Below, one piece after another: positions 27,038-36,453 of a stretch of 64,000 bases of DNA; position 1 is the stretch's first letter, and each line of letters begins with the position of its first letter. A program made the translations under genes and the position numbers. The stretch covers positions 62,001 through 126,000 of the forward strand of contig NZ_WYDP01000008.1 of NCBI RefSeq assembly GCF_009904055.1, given 5' to 3'. The notes beneath the pieces are model-generated. The model was not told the origin of the DNA. It saw only the letters and a program-made list of their open reading frames with translations, and ran no database searches. The DNA is from Rubellimicrobium sp. CFH 75288 (GTDB lineage Bacteria; Pseudomonadota; Alphaproteobacteria; Rhodobacterales; Rhodobacteraceae).

Positions 27038-27568
27038 TCAGCGCCAGATCCCGTAGACCGCCACGAGGTTCTGATACATGCCGTACATGGCGGTCACGAA
27101 GATGGAGATCATGCCGATCACCTGCACCCAGAAGCGGTGACGCGACAGCCGCCGCATCATCGCCTCGCCCTGCGGGGCCTCGACGGCAATGCGGTGGGCG
27201 GCCGAAAGGCTCATCGCCCCGACCAGGGTGATGGGCAGCGCGATGAGCACCACCGCCTGCGCGAGTTCGATCCGGTACCAGAAGGCCAGGATCGCCAGCG
27301 ACGTCAGCACGAAGGCCGCGAACCCGGCGAGGAGCAGTCCGGCCGTCCGCGCGATGTAGAGGATGCGGTCCACGTTGATGCGGACAAGCGTTTCCAGATC
27401 CGCCAGCGCCTCTCCCCCGTGGCGGCGGGCCCGCTGGATCATGTCGAAGGGCACCCCCAGCACCCAATGGCTCGCCGAGGACCAGATGACGGCCAGCATG
27501 ATCCAGAACCAGAGGTTCGAGAACGACCGGAAATCGATGACCTCGAACACCGTTCGCGTGAAGCTCAC
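27038..27568 (-). CDS. Conserved Rhodobacterales inner-membrane protein
   Basis: This 176-aa protein has four likely membrane spans: about residues 18-38, 75-95, 102-122 and 148-170. It starts MSFTRTVFEVIDFRSFSNLWFW and includes HWVLGVPFDMIQRARR. I recall similar Rhodobacterales proteins being labelled as a component linked to the SufBCD complex. I know no experimental basis for that, and no suf genes are nearby, so I leave the function open. It is co-directional with mfd, 47 bp upstream of it. Confidence 0.75.
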   Translation of the reverse strand: MSFTRTVFEVIDFRSFSNLWFWIMLAVIWSSASHWVLGVPFDMIQRARRHGGEALADLETLVRINVDRILYIARTAGLLLAGFAAFVLTSLAILAFWYRIELAQAVVLIALPITLVGAMSLSAAHRIAVEAPQGEAMMRRLSRHRFWVQVIGMISIFVTAMYGMYQNLVAVYGIWR

Positions 27569-27710
27569 CGCCGATCCGCCCTGCGCTGTCCCCGTTTCGT
27601 TCCGTCAACCTAGCCTCTCCCGCGGCGGTTGCCCAGCCTTGAGGCCGTCGCGTTTCCGTGCGACGGCACCGGTCTGTGGCCGGTGCGCGCCGGTCCTGCG
27701 GAGAGCGCCC

Positions 27711-28700
<990 letters not shown>

Positions 28701-28805
28701 AGCACGCCGACCGTTCCACCGGAGGCGTGACAAGGGAGACGGTCCTGCCCTATGATCCGGCCAGAAGGGCCGGCAACAAGGCCTTGTCGTGATCGGGCGG
28801 TGACC

Positions 28806-29363
28806 ATGACCAATCTCTCCAGACGCGCCATGCTGGGCGCCGCTGTCGGCGCGCTCGCGCTGGCCGGTTGCGCCAATCCCATCGGGTCCGGCGGTGCCGC
28901 GACCATCGACGCGCGGGTGGATGCGGCGCTGAACTTCCTCCACAGCAACTATCCCGGCACGCGCGACCTGAGCGACCGGGCGGCGGGCGTGCTGGTCATG
29001 CCGCTCATCACCGAGGCCGGGCTGGGCCTGGGGGGGGCATACGGAACCGGCGCACTGCGGGTCGGCGGAACGACCGTGGACTACTACGCCGCCACCGCGG
29101 CCTCGGCCGGCCTCCAGATCGGGGCGCAGCAATACAGTCACGCCCTCTACTTCATGACGCCCGAGGCGCTGATGGAATTCCGCACCTCGCCCGGCTGGGC
29201 AGCGGGCGCCAACCTGCAATACGCGATCAACGACCGGGGCGAGGTGCTGCGCGCGGACACGACCACCTCGCTCTCGCCCGTGATCGCCGTGGTCTTTGCC
29301 CAGTCGGGGCTGCGACTCGGGGCGACGCTCGAAGGCACCAAGTACACGCGCATCATTCCCTGA
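28806..29363 (+). CDS. SYLF/Ysc84-domain lipoprotein
   Basis: This is a 185-aa predicted lipoprotein. SRRAMLGAAVGALALAGC gives a lipobox (LAGC) with the lipidated Cys near residue 22, and twin Arg precedes the hydrophobic stretch. The mature part has the SYLF/Ysc84 pattern: LSDRAAGVLVMPLITEAGLGLGGAYGTGALRVGG near 60-90 and ALMEFRTSPGWAAGANLQYAI near 120. SYLF domains bind lipids, but the role of the bacterial lipoproteins is unknown. The start is the ATG at 28806; an in-frame start 18 codons upstream would bury the signal. Confidence 0.88.
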   Translation: MTNLSRRAMLGAAVGALALAGCANPIGSGGAATIDARVDAALNFLHSNYPGTRDLSDRAAGVLVMPLITEAGLGLGGAYGTGALRVGGTTVDYYAATAASAGLQIGAQQYSHALYFMTPEALMEFRTSPGWAAGANLQYAINDRGEVLRADTTTSLSPVIAVVFAQSGLRLGATLEGTKYTRIIP

Positions 29364-29453
29364 CGCCGGAACCGACGCAACCTGTCGCTCCGTGGCAAGT
29401 CTCCCCTGCCCCGTCACCGGTAGAGGGGGCGGAAACAGGCGCAGGGGAATGCG

Positions 29454-31868
29454 ATGAAGACCACCACCCGCGTGGCCGTGATCGGGGGCGGCGTCGTCGG
29501 CTGCTCGGTCCTCTACCATCTGACCAAGCTCGGCTGGTCGGACGTGATGCTTCTGGAGCGATCCGAGCTGACCTCGGGCTCGACCTGGCATGCGGCGGGG
29601 GGGTTCCACACGCTGAACGGCGACACCAACATGGCCGCGCTGCAGGGCTACACGATCCGCCTCTACCGCGAGCTGGAGGCGATGACGGGGCTGAGCTGCG
29701 GTCTGCACCATGTGGGGGGCCTCACGCTCGCCGACAGTCCCGAGCGGCTCGACATGCTGAAGGCCGAGCGGGCCAAGCATCGCTACATGGGCCTCGAGAC
29801 CGAGATCCTGACGCCGGCGGAGGTGCGCGAGCGCACCGACGGCCTGGTCGAGACGGACGGGTTGCTGGGCGCGCTGTGGGACCCGCTGGACGGGCACCTG
29901 GACCCGTCGGGCACCACCCACGCCTATGCCCGGGCCGCGCGGATGGGTGGCGCGGAGATCGTGCTGCACAACCGCGTCACGGGCCTGAAGCCGCGCGCGG
30001 ACGGCACCTGGACGGTGGAGACCGAGAAGGGCCCGATCCACGCCGAGCACGTGGTCAACGCCGCGGGCCTGTGGGCGCGCGAGGTCTTCGCCATGGCGGG
30101 CGTCTACGGGCCGCTTTTGCCCATGGCGCACCAGTACCTGGTCACCGACGACGTGCCGGAGATCGTGGCCCTTCTCGAATCGGGGCGCGAGTTTCCGCAC
30201 GTGATGGACCCCGGCGGCGAGTCCTACCTGCGGCAGGAGGGGCGCGGGCTCTGCATCGGCTTCTACGAGCAGCCCTGCGAGCCCTGGGCCGTGGACGGCA
30301 CGCCGTGGGAGTTCGGGCACGAGCTGCTCAACGAGCAGTGGGAGAAGATCGAGGATTCGGTGGCCTTTGCCTATCGCCGCTTTCCGGTGCTGGAGCGCGC
30401 CGGCGTCAAGCGCGTGATCCACGGGCCCTTCACCTTTGCCCCGGACGGCAACCCCCTGATCGGGCCGGTGCCGGGGATGCGCAACCTGTGGTCGGCCTGC
30501 GCCGTCATGGCGGGCTTCAGCCAGGGCGGCGGCATGGGCCTGGCGCTCGCGCAGTGGATGGTGGAGGGCGAGGTCGAGCGCGACCCGCGAGGCTTCGACA
30601 TCGCGCGCTTCGGCAGCTGGACCACGCCGGGCTACACCGTGCCCAAGGTGATCGAGAACTACCGGATGCGGTTCTCCGTCGCCTACCCCAACGAGGAGCG
30701 CCCCGCGGCGCGGCCCTTCCGCACCTCGCCCATGTACGACCTGTTCGACGGGATGGGGGCCGTCTGGGGGCAGCAATACGGGCTGGAGGTGGTCAACTAC
30801 TTTGCCCGGCCCGGCGAGAAGCGCGTCGAGACGCCGAGCTTCCGGCGCTCGGACGCCTGGGAGGCGGTGGCCGCGGAGGTGCGGGCCGTCCGCGAGGGCG
30901 TGGGCATCAACGAGCTGTCGAACTTCGGCAAGTACCGCGTGACCGGGCCGCGGGCGCGCGACTGGCTGGACCGGCTGCTGGCCGGGACGATCCCGCCCGA
31001 GGGGCGCGTCGCGCTCAACCCGATGCTGGCGCCCTCGGGGCGGATCTGGGGGGATTTCACCGTCTCGGGCCTGGGGCCGGAGTCGTTCATGCTGACGGCG
31101 AGCTACGGCGCGCAGGGCTGGCACATGCGCTGGTTCGAGGCCCGCGCCGAGGAGGGGGTGCGGGTCGAGAACGTCTCCGACACGCTGACGGGCTTCCAGA
31201 TCGCGGGGCCGCGCGCGGCCGAGCTGCTGGCGCGGGTCGTCCGCGACCCCGTGCCGCTGCGTTTCATGGAGTGCCGGCGGATGGTGGTCGGCATGGCCGA
31301 TTGCCTGGTCCAGCGATTGAGCTACACGGCCGATCTGGGCTTCGAGATCTTCTGCGACGCGATGAGCCAACGCCACCTGTGGCACGTCCTGCGGGAGGCG
31401 GGCGAGGAGTTCGGGCTGCGCCCCTTCGGGATGCGGGCGATGATGTCGCTGCGGCTGGACAAGTGGTTCGGCTCCTGGGGGCGCGAGTTCTCGCCCGACT
31501 ACAGCCCGGGGGAGACGGGGCTGGACCGCTTCGTGCGGCTGGGCAAGGACGCGCGGTTCGTGGGCCGGGAGGCGGCGCTGGCCGAGCGCGAGCGGGGGCC
31601 GGCAAGGCGGCTGGCGTCCTTCGTGGTGGACGCGGCCGATGCCGATGTCGTGGGCTGGGAGCCGATCTGGCTGGAGGGGCGCGTCGTGGGGTTCTGCACC
31701 TCGGGCGGGTTCTCGCACTGGACGGGGCAGAGCGCGGCGATGGGGTTCCTGCCCGCCGACCGGGTGGAGGACGGCCTGCCCGTCGAGATCGAGATCCTGG
31801 GCGAGCGGCGGCCGGCGCGGGTGCATCTGGCGCCGCTCTGGGACGACGGGGGACGGATGCGCGCCTGA
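29454..31868 (+). CDS. FAD-dependent dimethylglycine/sarcosine dehydrogenase-like oxidoreductase with GcvT domain
   Basis: This 804-aa protein has an N-terminal DAO-type FAD domain (GGGVVGCSVLYHLTKLG near residue 10). The motif STWHAAGG includes His46, the position that carries covalent FAD in dimethylglycine and sarcosine dehydrogenases. A middle FAO-type linker and a C-terminal GcvT plus GcvT_C tetrahydrofolate-binding region follow (about 440-800; GINELSNFGKYRVTGPRARDWLDRLL). It probably demethylates an N-methylated glycine derivative, passing C1 to folate. The exact substrate is not predictable because Rhodobacterales carry many paralogues. Confidence 0.9.
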   Translation: MKTTTRVAVIGGGVVGCSVLYHLTKLGWSDVMLLERSELTSGSTWHAAGGFHTLNGDTNMAALQGYTIRLYRELEAMTGLSCGLHHVGGLTLADSPERLDMLKAERAKHRYMGLETEILTPAEVRERTDGLVETDGLLGALWDPLDGHLDPSGTTHAYARAARMGGAEIVLHNRVTGLKPRADGTWTVETEKGPIHAEHVVNAAGLWAREVFAMAGVYGPLLPMAHQYLVTDDVPEIVALLESGREFPHVMDPGGESYLRQEGRGLCIGFYEQPCEPWAVDGTPWEFGHELLNEQWEKIEDSVAFAYRRFPVLERAGVKRVIHGPFTFAPDGNPLIGPVPGMRNLWSACAVMAGFSQGGGMGLALAQWMVEGEVERDPRGFDIARFGSWTTPGYTVPKVIENYRMRFSVAYPNEERPAARPFRTSPMYDLFDGMGAVWGQQYGLEVVNYFARPGEKRVETPSFRRSDAWEAVAAEVRAVREGVGINELSNFGKYRVTGPRARDWLDRLLAGTIPPEGRVALNPMLAPSGRIWGDFTVSGLGPESFMLTASYGAQGWHMRWFEARAEEGVRVENVSDTLTGFQIAGPRAAELLARVVRDPVPLRFMECRRMVVGMADCLVQRLSYTADLGFEIFCDAMSQRHLWHVLREAGEEFGLRPFGMRAMMSLRLDKWFGSWGREFSPDYSPGETGLDRFVRLGKDARFVGREAALAERERGPARRLASFVVDAADADVVGWEPIWLEGRVVGFCTSGGFSHWTGQSAAMGFLPADRVEDGLPVEIEILGERRPARVHLAPLWDDGGRMRA

Positions 31869-31879
31869 CCGGGCGCGCG

Positions 31880-31900
31880 CGCCCCTCGCCCGGAGGGGCG
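31880..31900 (+). terminator. Hairpin after the FAD oxidoreductase gene
   Basis: An 8-bp stem (31880-31887 with 31893-31900) with a 5-nt loop lies 11 bp past the stop. No clear T-run follows, so it is a weak candidate terminator between convergent genes. Confidence 0.4.
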
Positions 31901-31977
31901 AGGCGGCGGGGGCGATCTGGCGGTCGGGGGGCATGGGGACTCCTGCTTGCGGGCAGGGCCACCATGGGGCGGACAGG

Positions 31978-31992
31978 TTAACAGGCCGTTAC
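31978..31992. promoter_or_regulatory. CtrA-box-like site between convergent genes
   Basis: TTAA (31978-31981), 7 nt, TTAC (31989-31992): one mismatch from the full CtrA box TTAA-N7-TTAA. It shares TTAAC and CCGTTAC with the site in front of ctrA (59512-59526). It lies between two convergent genes, so it is not in an obvious promoter and may be fortuitous. Confidence 0.3.
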
Positions 31993-32099
31993 AGCACCGC
32001 GCGGTGAGGGGCAGGTCTGCGCAACATCTTGACAGGGGGCGGGAGGTCCGAATCGGAGGGTGGCCCGCGCGCGCCCCCGGGCGCACGGGCCGGGGCGCC

Positions 32100-33554
32100 T
32101 CAGCGCACCAGAAGCTGCGCCTCGTGACGGCGGAGCGACCGGCGGGCGGCGGTGTAGCCTTCGATGCCTTCCGGGGTCTTGAGTTCGGGGAACAGCTCGA
32201 ACAGTTCGCTGCGCTGCGCGTTGCCGATGCCCTTGAGGCTCCAGTCGCCGGGCTGGAAGCTCTCGGTCCAGGCGCCGTCGGAGAGCACCACCTCGTGCCG
32301 GTCGAACATGAAGTGGATATAGGTCACGGACATCGCGTCCACCGCATGGATGCCGGGGCTGCCCACGAGGTGCTTGGCCGCGGCGAGAACCTCGGACTCC
32401 TCGAAATAGAGCTGGGTCCGGTCGTTGGACACGAGAATCCGGTGGTTCGGCGACACCAGCATGTCCCGTTCGGGCAGACCGCGCCCCAGGGCGCCCGCGC
32501 GGATCAGGATGGGGCGCAGATGCGGCGCCGCCACGAGGCTGCGGCCCGGCATCTCCTTGCGGCCGACCCAGCGGATCTCCTGGATGCCGTTGTCGCGGGT
32601 GATGACCCGATCGCCCACGCGCAGCTCCTCCACGGGGCGCTCGCCGCGGGGGGTGGCGATCAGGGTGCCGGGGGTGAAGCAGGGGATGACCTTCTCGATC
32701 TCGTGGAAGGTCATCGTGCCGCCGTCCCGGAAATGCACGATGCCGCTCTCGGGGTCGTCGGGGTTGTACTCGATCCGCACCACGCCGCTGCCGCGCAGGT
32801 CCAGCGTGTCGAAGTCGTCGCCGTCCGATCCGCCGTCCACATGGCTGCCGGGGGTGCCGCCGACGAACAGGTCGCGATCGGCGCCGCCCGAAAGGATGTT
32901 GCGGCCCGAGCCGCCGAAGATCGTGTCGTTGCCGGTGCCGCCGAAGATCACGTCGTCGCCGTCGCCGCCGAACAGCGTGTCGTCCCCGGCCCCGCCGTCG
33001 ATCACGTCGTCGCCGTCGCCGCCCTTGACCGTGTCGTTGCCAGCGCCGCCGAACAGCACGTCGTTGTCGGCGCCGCCGAAGATCGTGTCTTCGCCCTTGC
33101 CGCCATAGATGACGTCGTTGCCCGCCTCGCCGAACAGCGTGTCGTTCCCGGCCCCGCCGAAGATCGTGTCGTCGCTGTCGGCGCTGTCGCCGCCCGCCTC
33201 GGGCTGGCGCGGATCGGCGCCGCCATAGATCAGGTCGTCGCCGCGCCCGCCATAGAGCAGGTCCTGTCCGGTCCCGCCGAACAGCGTGTCGTTGCCGTCC
33301 TCGCCCAGGAGGGTGTCGTTGCCGGCCTCGCCCGAGAGGTCGTCATCCCCGGCGCCACCGTCCACGAGATCGTTGCCCCGCCCGGCGAGAACGCGGTCGT
33401 CGCCGCGGAAGGCCAGGATGATGTCGTCCTTGGGACCGGCGCCGGGCCGGGCAAACCCGTCGTCCACGCGGTCGCCCTCGGGATCACCGGCGTAGTCGAG
33501 ATCGATCAGATCGTCGCCGTCCGTGCCCTCAACGGTCCCATCAAGCTTGCTCAT
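32100..33554 (-). CDS. RTX-repeat protein with C-terminal Hint domain
   Basis: This is a predicted secreted calcium-binding protein of 484 aa. About sixteen glycine/aspartate-rich nonapeptides of the form GGxGxDxLx run from about residue 48 to 230 and form a beta-roll when calcium is bound. A Hint_2-type domain from about 300 (CFTPGTLIATPRGERPVEELRVGDRVITRDNG) carries the Cys1 nucleophile of self-splicing/processing domains. The block LVSPNHRILV near 400 includes the conserved His. There is no N-terminal signal, which fits type I secretion. No TolC or ABC exporter lies nearby. The start at 33554 (MSKLDGTVEGTDGDD) has GGGAT upstream. Confidence 0.9.
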   Translation of the reverse strand: MSKLDGTVEGTDGDDLIDLDYAGDPEGDRVDDGFARPGAGPKDDIILAFRGDDRVLAGRGNDLVDGGAGDDDLSGEAGNDTLLGEDGNDTLFGGTGQDLLYGGRGDDLIYGGADPRQPEAGGDSADSDDTIFGGAGNDTLFGEAGNDVIYGGKGEDTIFGGADNDVLFGGAGNDTVKGGDGDDVIDGGAGDDTLFGGDGDDVIFGGTGNDTIFGGSGRNILSGGADRDLFVGGTPGSHVDGGSDGDDFDTLDLRGSGVVRIEYNPDDPESGIVHFRDGGTMTFHEIEKVIPCFTPGTLIATPRGERPVEELRVGDRVITRDNGIQEIRWVGRKEMPGRSLVAAPHLRPILIRAGALGRGLPERDMLVSPNHRILVSNDRTQLYFEESEVLAAAKHLVGSPGIHAVDAMSVTYIHFMFDRHEVVLSDGAWTESFQPGDWSLKGIGNAQRSELFELFPELKTPEGIEGYTAARRSLRRHEAQLLVR

Positions 33555-34099
33555 CGTCGTGATCCCGCTCCCATCAGGACGCCGCGGGAGCCTCTCCGCG
33601 CAGCGCCGCCATTCCATGCTCGGACGGGAGGCGGCCGAACCGCCCCGCCACCGGACCCTTCGGGACGGCTGCCCGTCCCAGGCCGCCCCCGCGGCCGGTC
33701 GCCCCCCAGTCGGACTTGGCCCCAAGCAATAGGGGCAAAGCTGTGGCGCAGAAAGCGAAAAATGTCTGGATCGGGGCGGGATACGGGTGCGAATGAGGCC
33801 GAAATGGGGCCGCGATCGCGCCGAAGCAGGAGCGATTTCCACCTCATTGAGAAGGCGGACGAAACGGATTCATTCTCTGGTTGTAGGGTACGCGTGATTG
33901 TTGCTGCCGCGGAAATGACACCTGCCATTCGGGACAGGTCCCCTGCGCGCCCATCTCGCGCCTGCCGCCCGCCCCGCCGCGGAACCAATCCGCGCGTGCG
34001 CGCCGGCATTGGTTCCGATGCAACGCCGGCCGCCGAATCGCGGCCCGTTCGCGAAGCGGCTGGCCTGCGGCGCGCGGCGCCCGTAGCACTCGGGACGGC
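33555..34099. other. Long intergenic region upstream of ktrB
   Basis: This 545-bp gap between divergent genes contains an AT-richer segment at 33840-33905, likely promoter DNA, and a perfect 9-bp inverted repeat at 33981-34016. A shorter inverted repeat (ACCTG / CAGGT) lies near 33920-33942. I see no gene in it. Confidence 0.5.
33981..34016. repeat. 9-bp inverted repeat upstream of ktrB
   Basis: GGAACCAAT (33981-33989) and its exact complement ATTGGTTCC (34008-34016) are separated by 18 GC-rich bases, 84 bp before the ktrB start. It could be an operator with half-sites two helical turns or so apart (27 bp centre to centre), or an mRNA hairpin. Confidence 0.5.
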
Positions 34100-35455
34100 A
34101 TGATGCAGTCCGATGAGACGGTGCGAGGGCCGCTCTGGCTCCACCCCGCCCGCGCGGTTCCGCTGGCCTTCGTGCTGGCGATCCTCGCAGGGACGGCCGT
34201 GCTGTCGCTTCCGGCGGCGACGGCCGAGGGGGTGCGTGCGCCGCTGGTGACGGCGCTGTTCACCGCCACCTCGGCCATCTGCGTGACGGGCCTCGTGGTG
34301 GTGGACACGGGCAGCTACTGGTCTCCGTTCGGACAGGCGGCCATCCTGCTGATGTTCCAGCTTGGCGGACTGGGGATCATGGCGGGGGCAACGCTGCTCG
34401 GCCTGCTGGTCAGCCGGCGGCTGCCGCTGTCGCGGCGGCTGCTGGTCAAGGAGGAGACCAAGAGCCTCCGGCTGTCGGACGTGCGGGCGGTGGTCCTGCT
34501 GGTCCTGGTGGTGACGCTGGCGGCGCAGACGATGGTGGCGGCGATCCTCGTGCCGCGGCTGCGCTTCGCCCATGGCGAAAGCTGGGGCGAGGCGCTGTGG
34601 AACGGCGTCTTCCATGCGGTGTCGGCCTTCAACAATGCCGGCTTCTCCACCTATTCCGACAGCCTGATGCGGTTTGCGCTCGATCCGGTCATCCTGGTTC
34701 CCGTGATGGCGGCCGTGATCCTGGGCGGGATCGGGTTTCCGGTCCTTCACGAGCTGCGCGAACGCTGGCGCGAGCCTGTGCGCTGGTCGGTCCATGCCAA
34801 GATCACGCTGCTGGGCTCGGCCCTGCTGCTGATCCTGGGCTTCGGCGCGATCCTGGCCACCGAATGGACCAATCCGTTCACGCTGGGCGATCTGCCCCCC
34901 GGTGCGCGCGCGCTCAACGCGATGGTCCATTCGGTGATGACACGCTCGGGCGGGTTCAACACGGTGGACACCTTCGCCCTGCGCGCCGAGAGCCTGCTCG
35001 TCAGCGACATGCTGATGTTCGTGGGCGCAGGCAGCGCCGGCACGGGCGGAGGCATCAAGATCACCACCTTCTTCCTGCTGGGCTTCGTCGTCTGGGCCGA
35101 GATCCGGGGAGAGCCCGAGACCTCGGCCTTCGGCCGCCGGATCGGGACGGGGGCGCAGCGGCAGGCGCTGGCAGTGGCCTTCATGGCCGTGCTGCTGGTC
35201 GGGTTCGGCACGCTCGCCCTTCTGGCGCTGACACCCTACTCGCTCGACCGGGTGCTGTTCGAGGTCATCTCGGCCGCCGCGACGGTGGGCCTGTCCACCG
35301 GCATCACCCCGCATCTGCCACCATCGGGGCAGGTGATCCTCGTCGTCCTGATGTATACGGGGCGGGTGGGAACGATCACCGTGGCCACCGCCCTGGCGCT
35401 CCGGGCCAGCGCGCTGCGCTACCGCTATCCGGAGGAGCGACCGATTGTTGGGTAG
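34100..35455 (+). CDS. ktrB: TrkH/KtrB-family potassium uptake channel subunit
   Basis: This inner-membrane ion-translocating subunit (451 aa) has four repeated M1-P-M2 units. The selectivity-filter segments are TSAICVTGL (about residue 55), SAFNNAGFS (about 178), TRSGGFNTV (about 280) and ATVGLSTGI (about 395). Each carries the conserved filter Gly. The size fits KtrB better than the longer TrkH. It is followed by ktrA with overlapping ends, so the two form a Ktr-type K+ (or Na+-coupled K+) uptake system. The start could be this ATG or the one immediately after. Confidence 0.93.
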   Translation: MMQSDETVRGPLWLHPARAVPLAFVLAILAGTAVLSLPAATAEGVRAPLVTALFTATSAICVTGLVVVDTGSYWSPFGQAAILLMFQLGGLGIMAGATLLGLLVSRRLPLSRRLLVKEETKSLRLSDVRAVVLLVLVVTLAAQTMVAAILVPRLRFAHGESWGEALWNGVFHAVSAFNNAGFSTYSDSLMRFALDPVILVPVMAAVILGGIGFPVLHELRERWREPVRWSVHAKITLLGSALLLILGFGAILATEWTNPFTLGDLPPGARALNAMVHSVMTRSGGFNTVDTFALRAESLLVSDMLMFVGAGSAGTGGGIKITTFFLLGFVVWAEIRGEPETSAFGRRIGTGAQRQALAVAFMAVLLVGFGTLALLALTPYSLDRVLFEVISAAATVGLSTGITPHLPPSGQVILVVLMYTGRVGTITVATALALRASALRYRYPEERPIVG

Positions 35456-36119
35456 GTTCTACGGCCCCCGCGGGGACAGCGTCCTCGTCATCGGGCTGGG
35501 ACGGTTCGGGGGCGCGGTCGCGGAATCGCTCGCCCGGCTCGGCCACGAGGTGCTGGCGGTGGACGAGAGCGCCTCGCTGGTGCAGGCCTGGAGCGACCGG
35601 CTGCCGCATGTCGTGCAGGCCGATTGCAGCACCACCGATACGCTGCGCCAGATCGGGGCGCAGGACTTCCCCCACGCGGTGGTGGGCATCGGCACGGATA
35701 TCGAATCGAGCGTGCTGACGACTCTGGCGCTGAGCGAGCTGGGGGTCCCCGACATCTGGGCCAAGGCCATCAACCCCAATCACGGCCGCATCCTCGAGCG
35801 GACGGGTGCCCATCACGTCGTCTTTCCCGAAGCCGCCATGGGCGAGCGCGTCGCGCATCTGGTGACGGGCAAGATGATGGACTTCATCGAGTTCGATGAC
35901 GGATTCGCCATCGTCAAGACGCGCGCTCCGCGCGAGGCGGTGGGCCGGAGCCTCGCCGAGTCGGCGCTGCGCACGCGGTTCGGCATCACCATCGTGGGCG
36001 TCAAGCGGCCCGGCGTCGATTTCGACTATGCCCGGCCCGAGACGGTGATCCGCGAGGGCGACCTGCTCATCGTGTCCGGGCCGACGCGGCAGGTCGAACG
36101 GTTCGCCGCGCTGAGCTGA
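35445..36119 (+). CDS. ktrA: KtrA/TrkA-family RCK gating subunit
   Basis: This is a cytosolic regulatory ring subunit for KtrB, 224 aa. The RCK_N Rossmann domain has [29 protein letters not shown] near residues 13-41. An RCK_C domain follows from about 140. There is no ATG near the conserved N-terminus. The best start is TTG at 35445 (or the adjacent TTG at 35448), preceded by GGAGGAG at 35431-35437 with good spacing. The gene begins inside the last 11 bp of ktrB, so it is translationally coupled. Confidence 0.92.
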   Translation: MLGRFYGPRGDSVLVIGLGRFGGAVAESLARLGHEVLAVDESASLVQAWSDRLPHVVQADCSTTDTLRQIGAQDFPHAVVGIGTDIESSVLTTLALSELGVPDIWAKAINPNHGRILERTGAHHVVFPEAAMGERVAHLVTGKMMDFIEFDDGFAIVKTRAPREAVGRSLAESALRTRFGITIVGVKRPGVDFDYARPETVIREGDLLIVSGPTRQVERFAALS

Positions 36120-36123
36120 GCGC

Positions 36124-36333
36124 CTAGTCCTGCGGCCGGGCGGGATAGCCCGCCTGCTCGAGCGCGCGCAGGATCGGCCCGGCCGCCGCCGCCCCGTCGA
36201 TGCGCAGTTCGCGCCGGGGGGCATCGGCCTCCACCCGCGCGGCCGGATCGACGGCGGCGATGGCTGCCGTGATGCGGCGGATGCAGGCGGCGCAGGTCAT
36301 GGCGGGGACGGTGAGGCGGATCATGGCGGACAT
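36124..36333 (-). CDS. Small heavy-metal-associated (CopZ-like) protein
   Basis: This is a 69-aa single HMA domain. The metal-binding loop is [10 protein letters not shown] (CxxC at about residues 14-17), followed by a short ferredoxin-like beta-alpha-beta pattern ending [13 protein letters not shown]. It should bind Cu(I) and deliver it to CopA. It is divergent from copA across the CueR-type operator, so it may be controlled by the same regulator, although the operator's -35/-10 faces copA. A second ATG three codons in is an alternative start. Confidence 0.88.
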   Translation of the reverse strand: MSAMIRLTVPAMTCAACIRRITAAIAAVDPAARVEADAPRRELRIDGAAAAGPILRALEQAGYPARPQD

Positions 36334-36393
36334 TCCGGGGCGGCTGGCCTCCCGACGTGCATCCGTCCCGCTGCGGCGTCAAGGCCGGGCCCC

Positions 36394-36424
36394 TTGACCT
36401 TCCCACCGTGGGAAGCCCTACCTG
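36394..36424 (+). promoter_or_regulatory. CueR-type promoter/operator of copA
   Basis: The -35 hexamer is TTGACC (36394-36399) and the -10-like TACCTG is at 36419-36424, separated by a 19-bp spacer, the over-long spacing typical of MerR-family promoters. The spacer contains a perfect dyad CTTCCCA-CCG-TGGGAAG (36399-36415), the core of CueR sites. Cu(I)-bound CueR would twist this DNA to allow transcription. Confidence 0.8.
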
Positions 36425-36453
36425 AGGGGGGCCGATCGTCGCAAGGACCTGCC

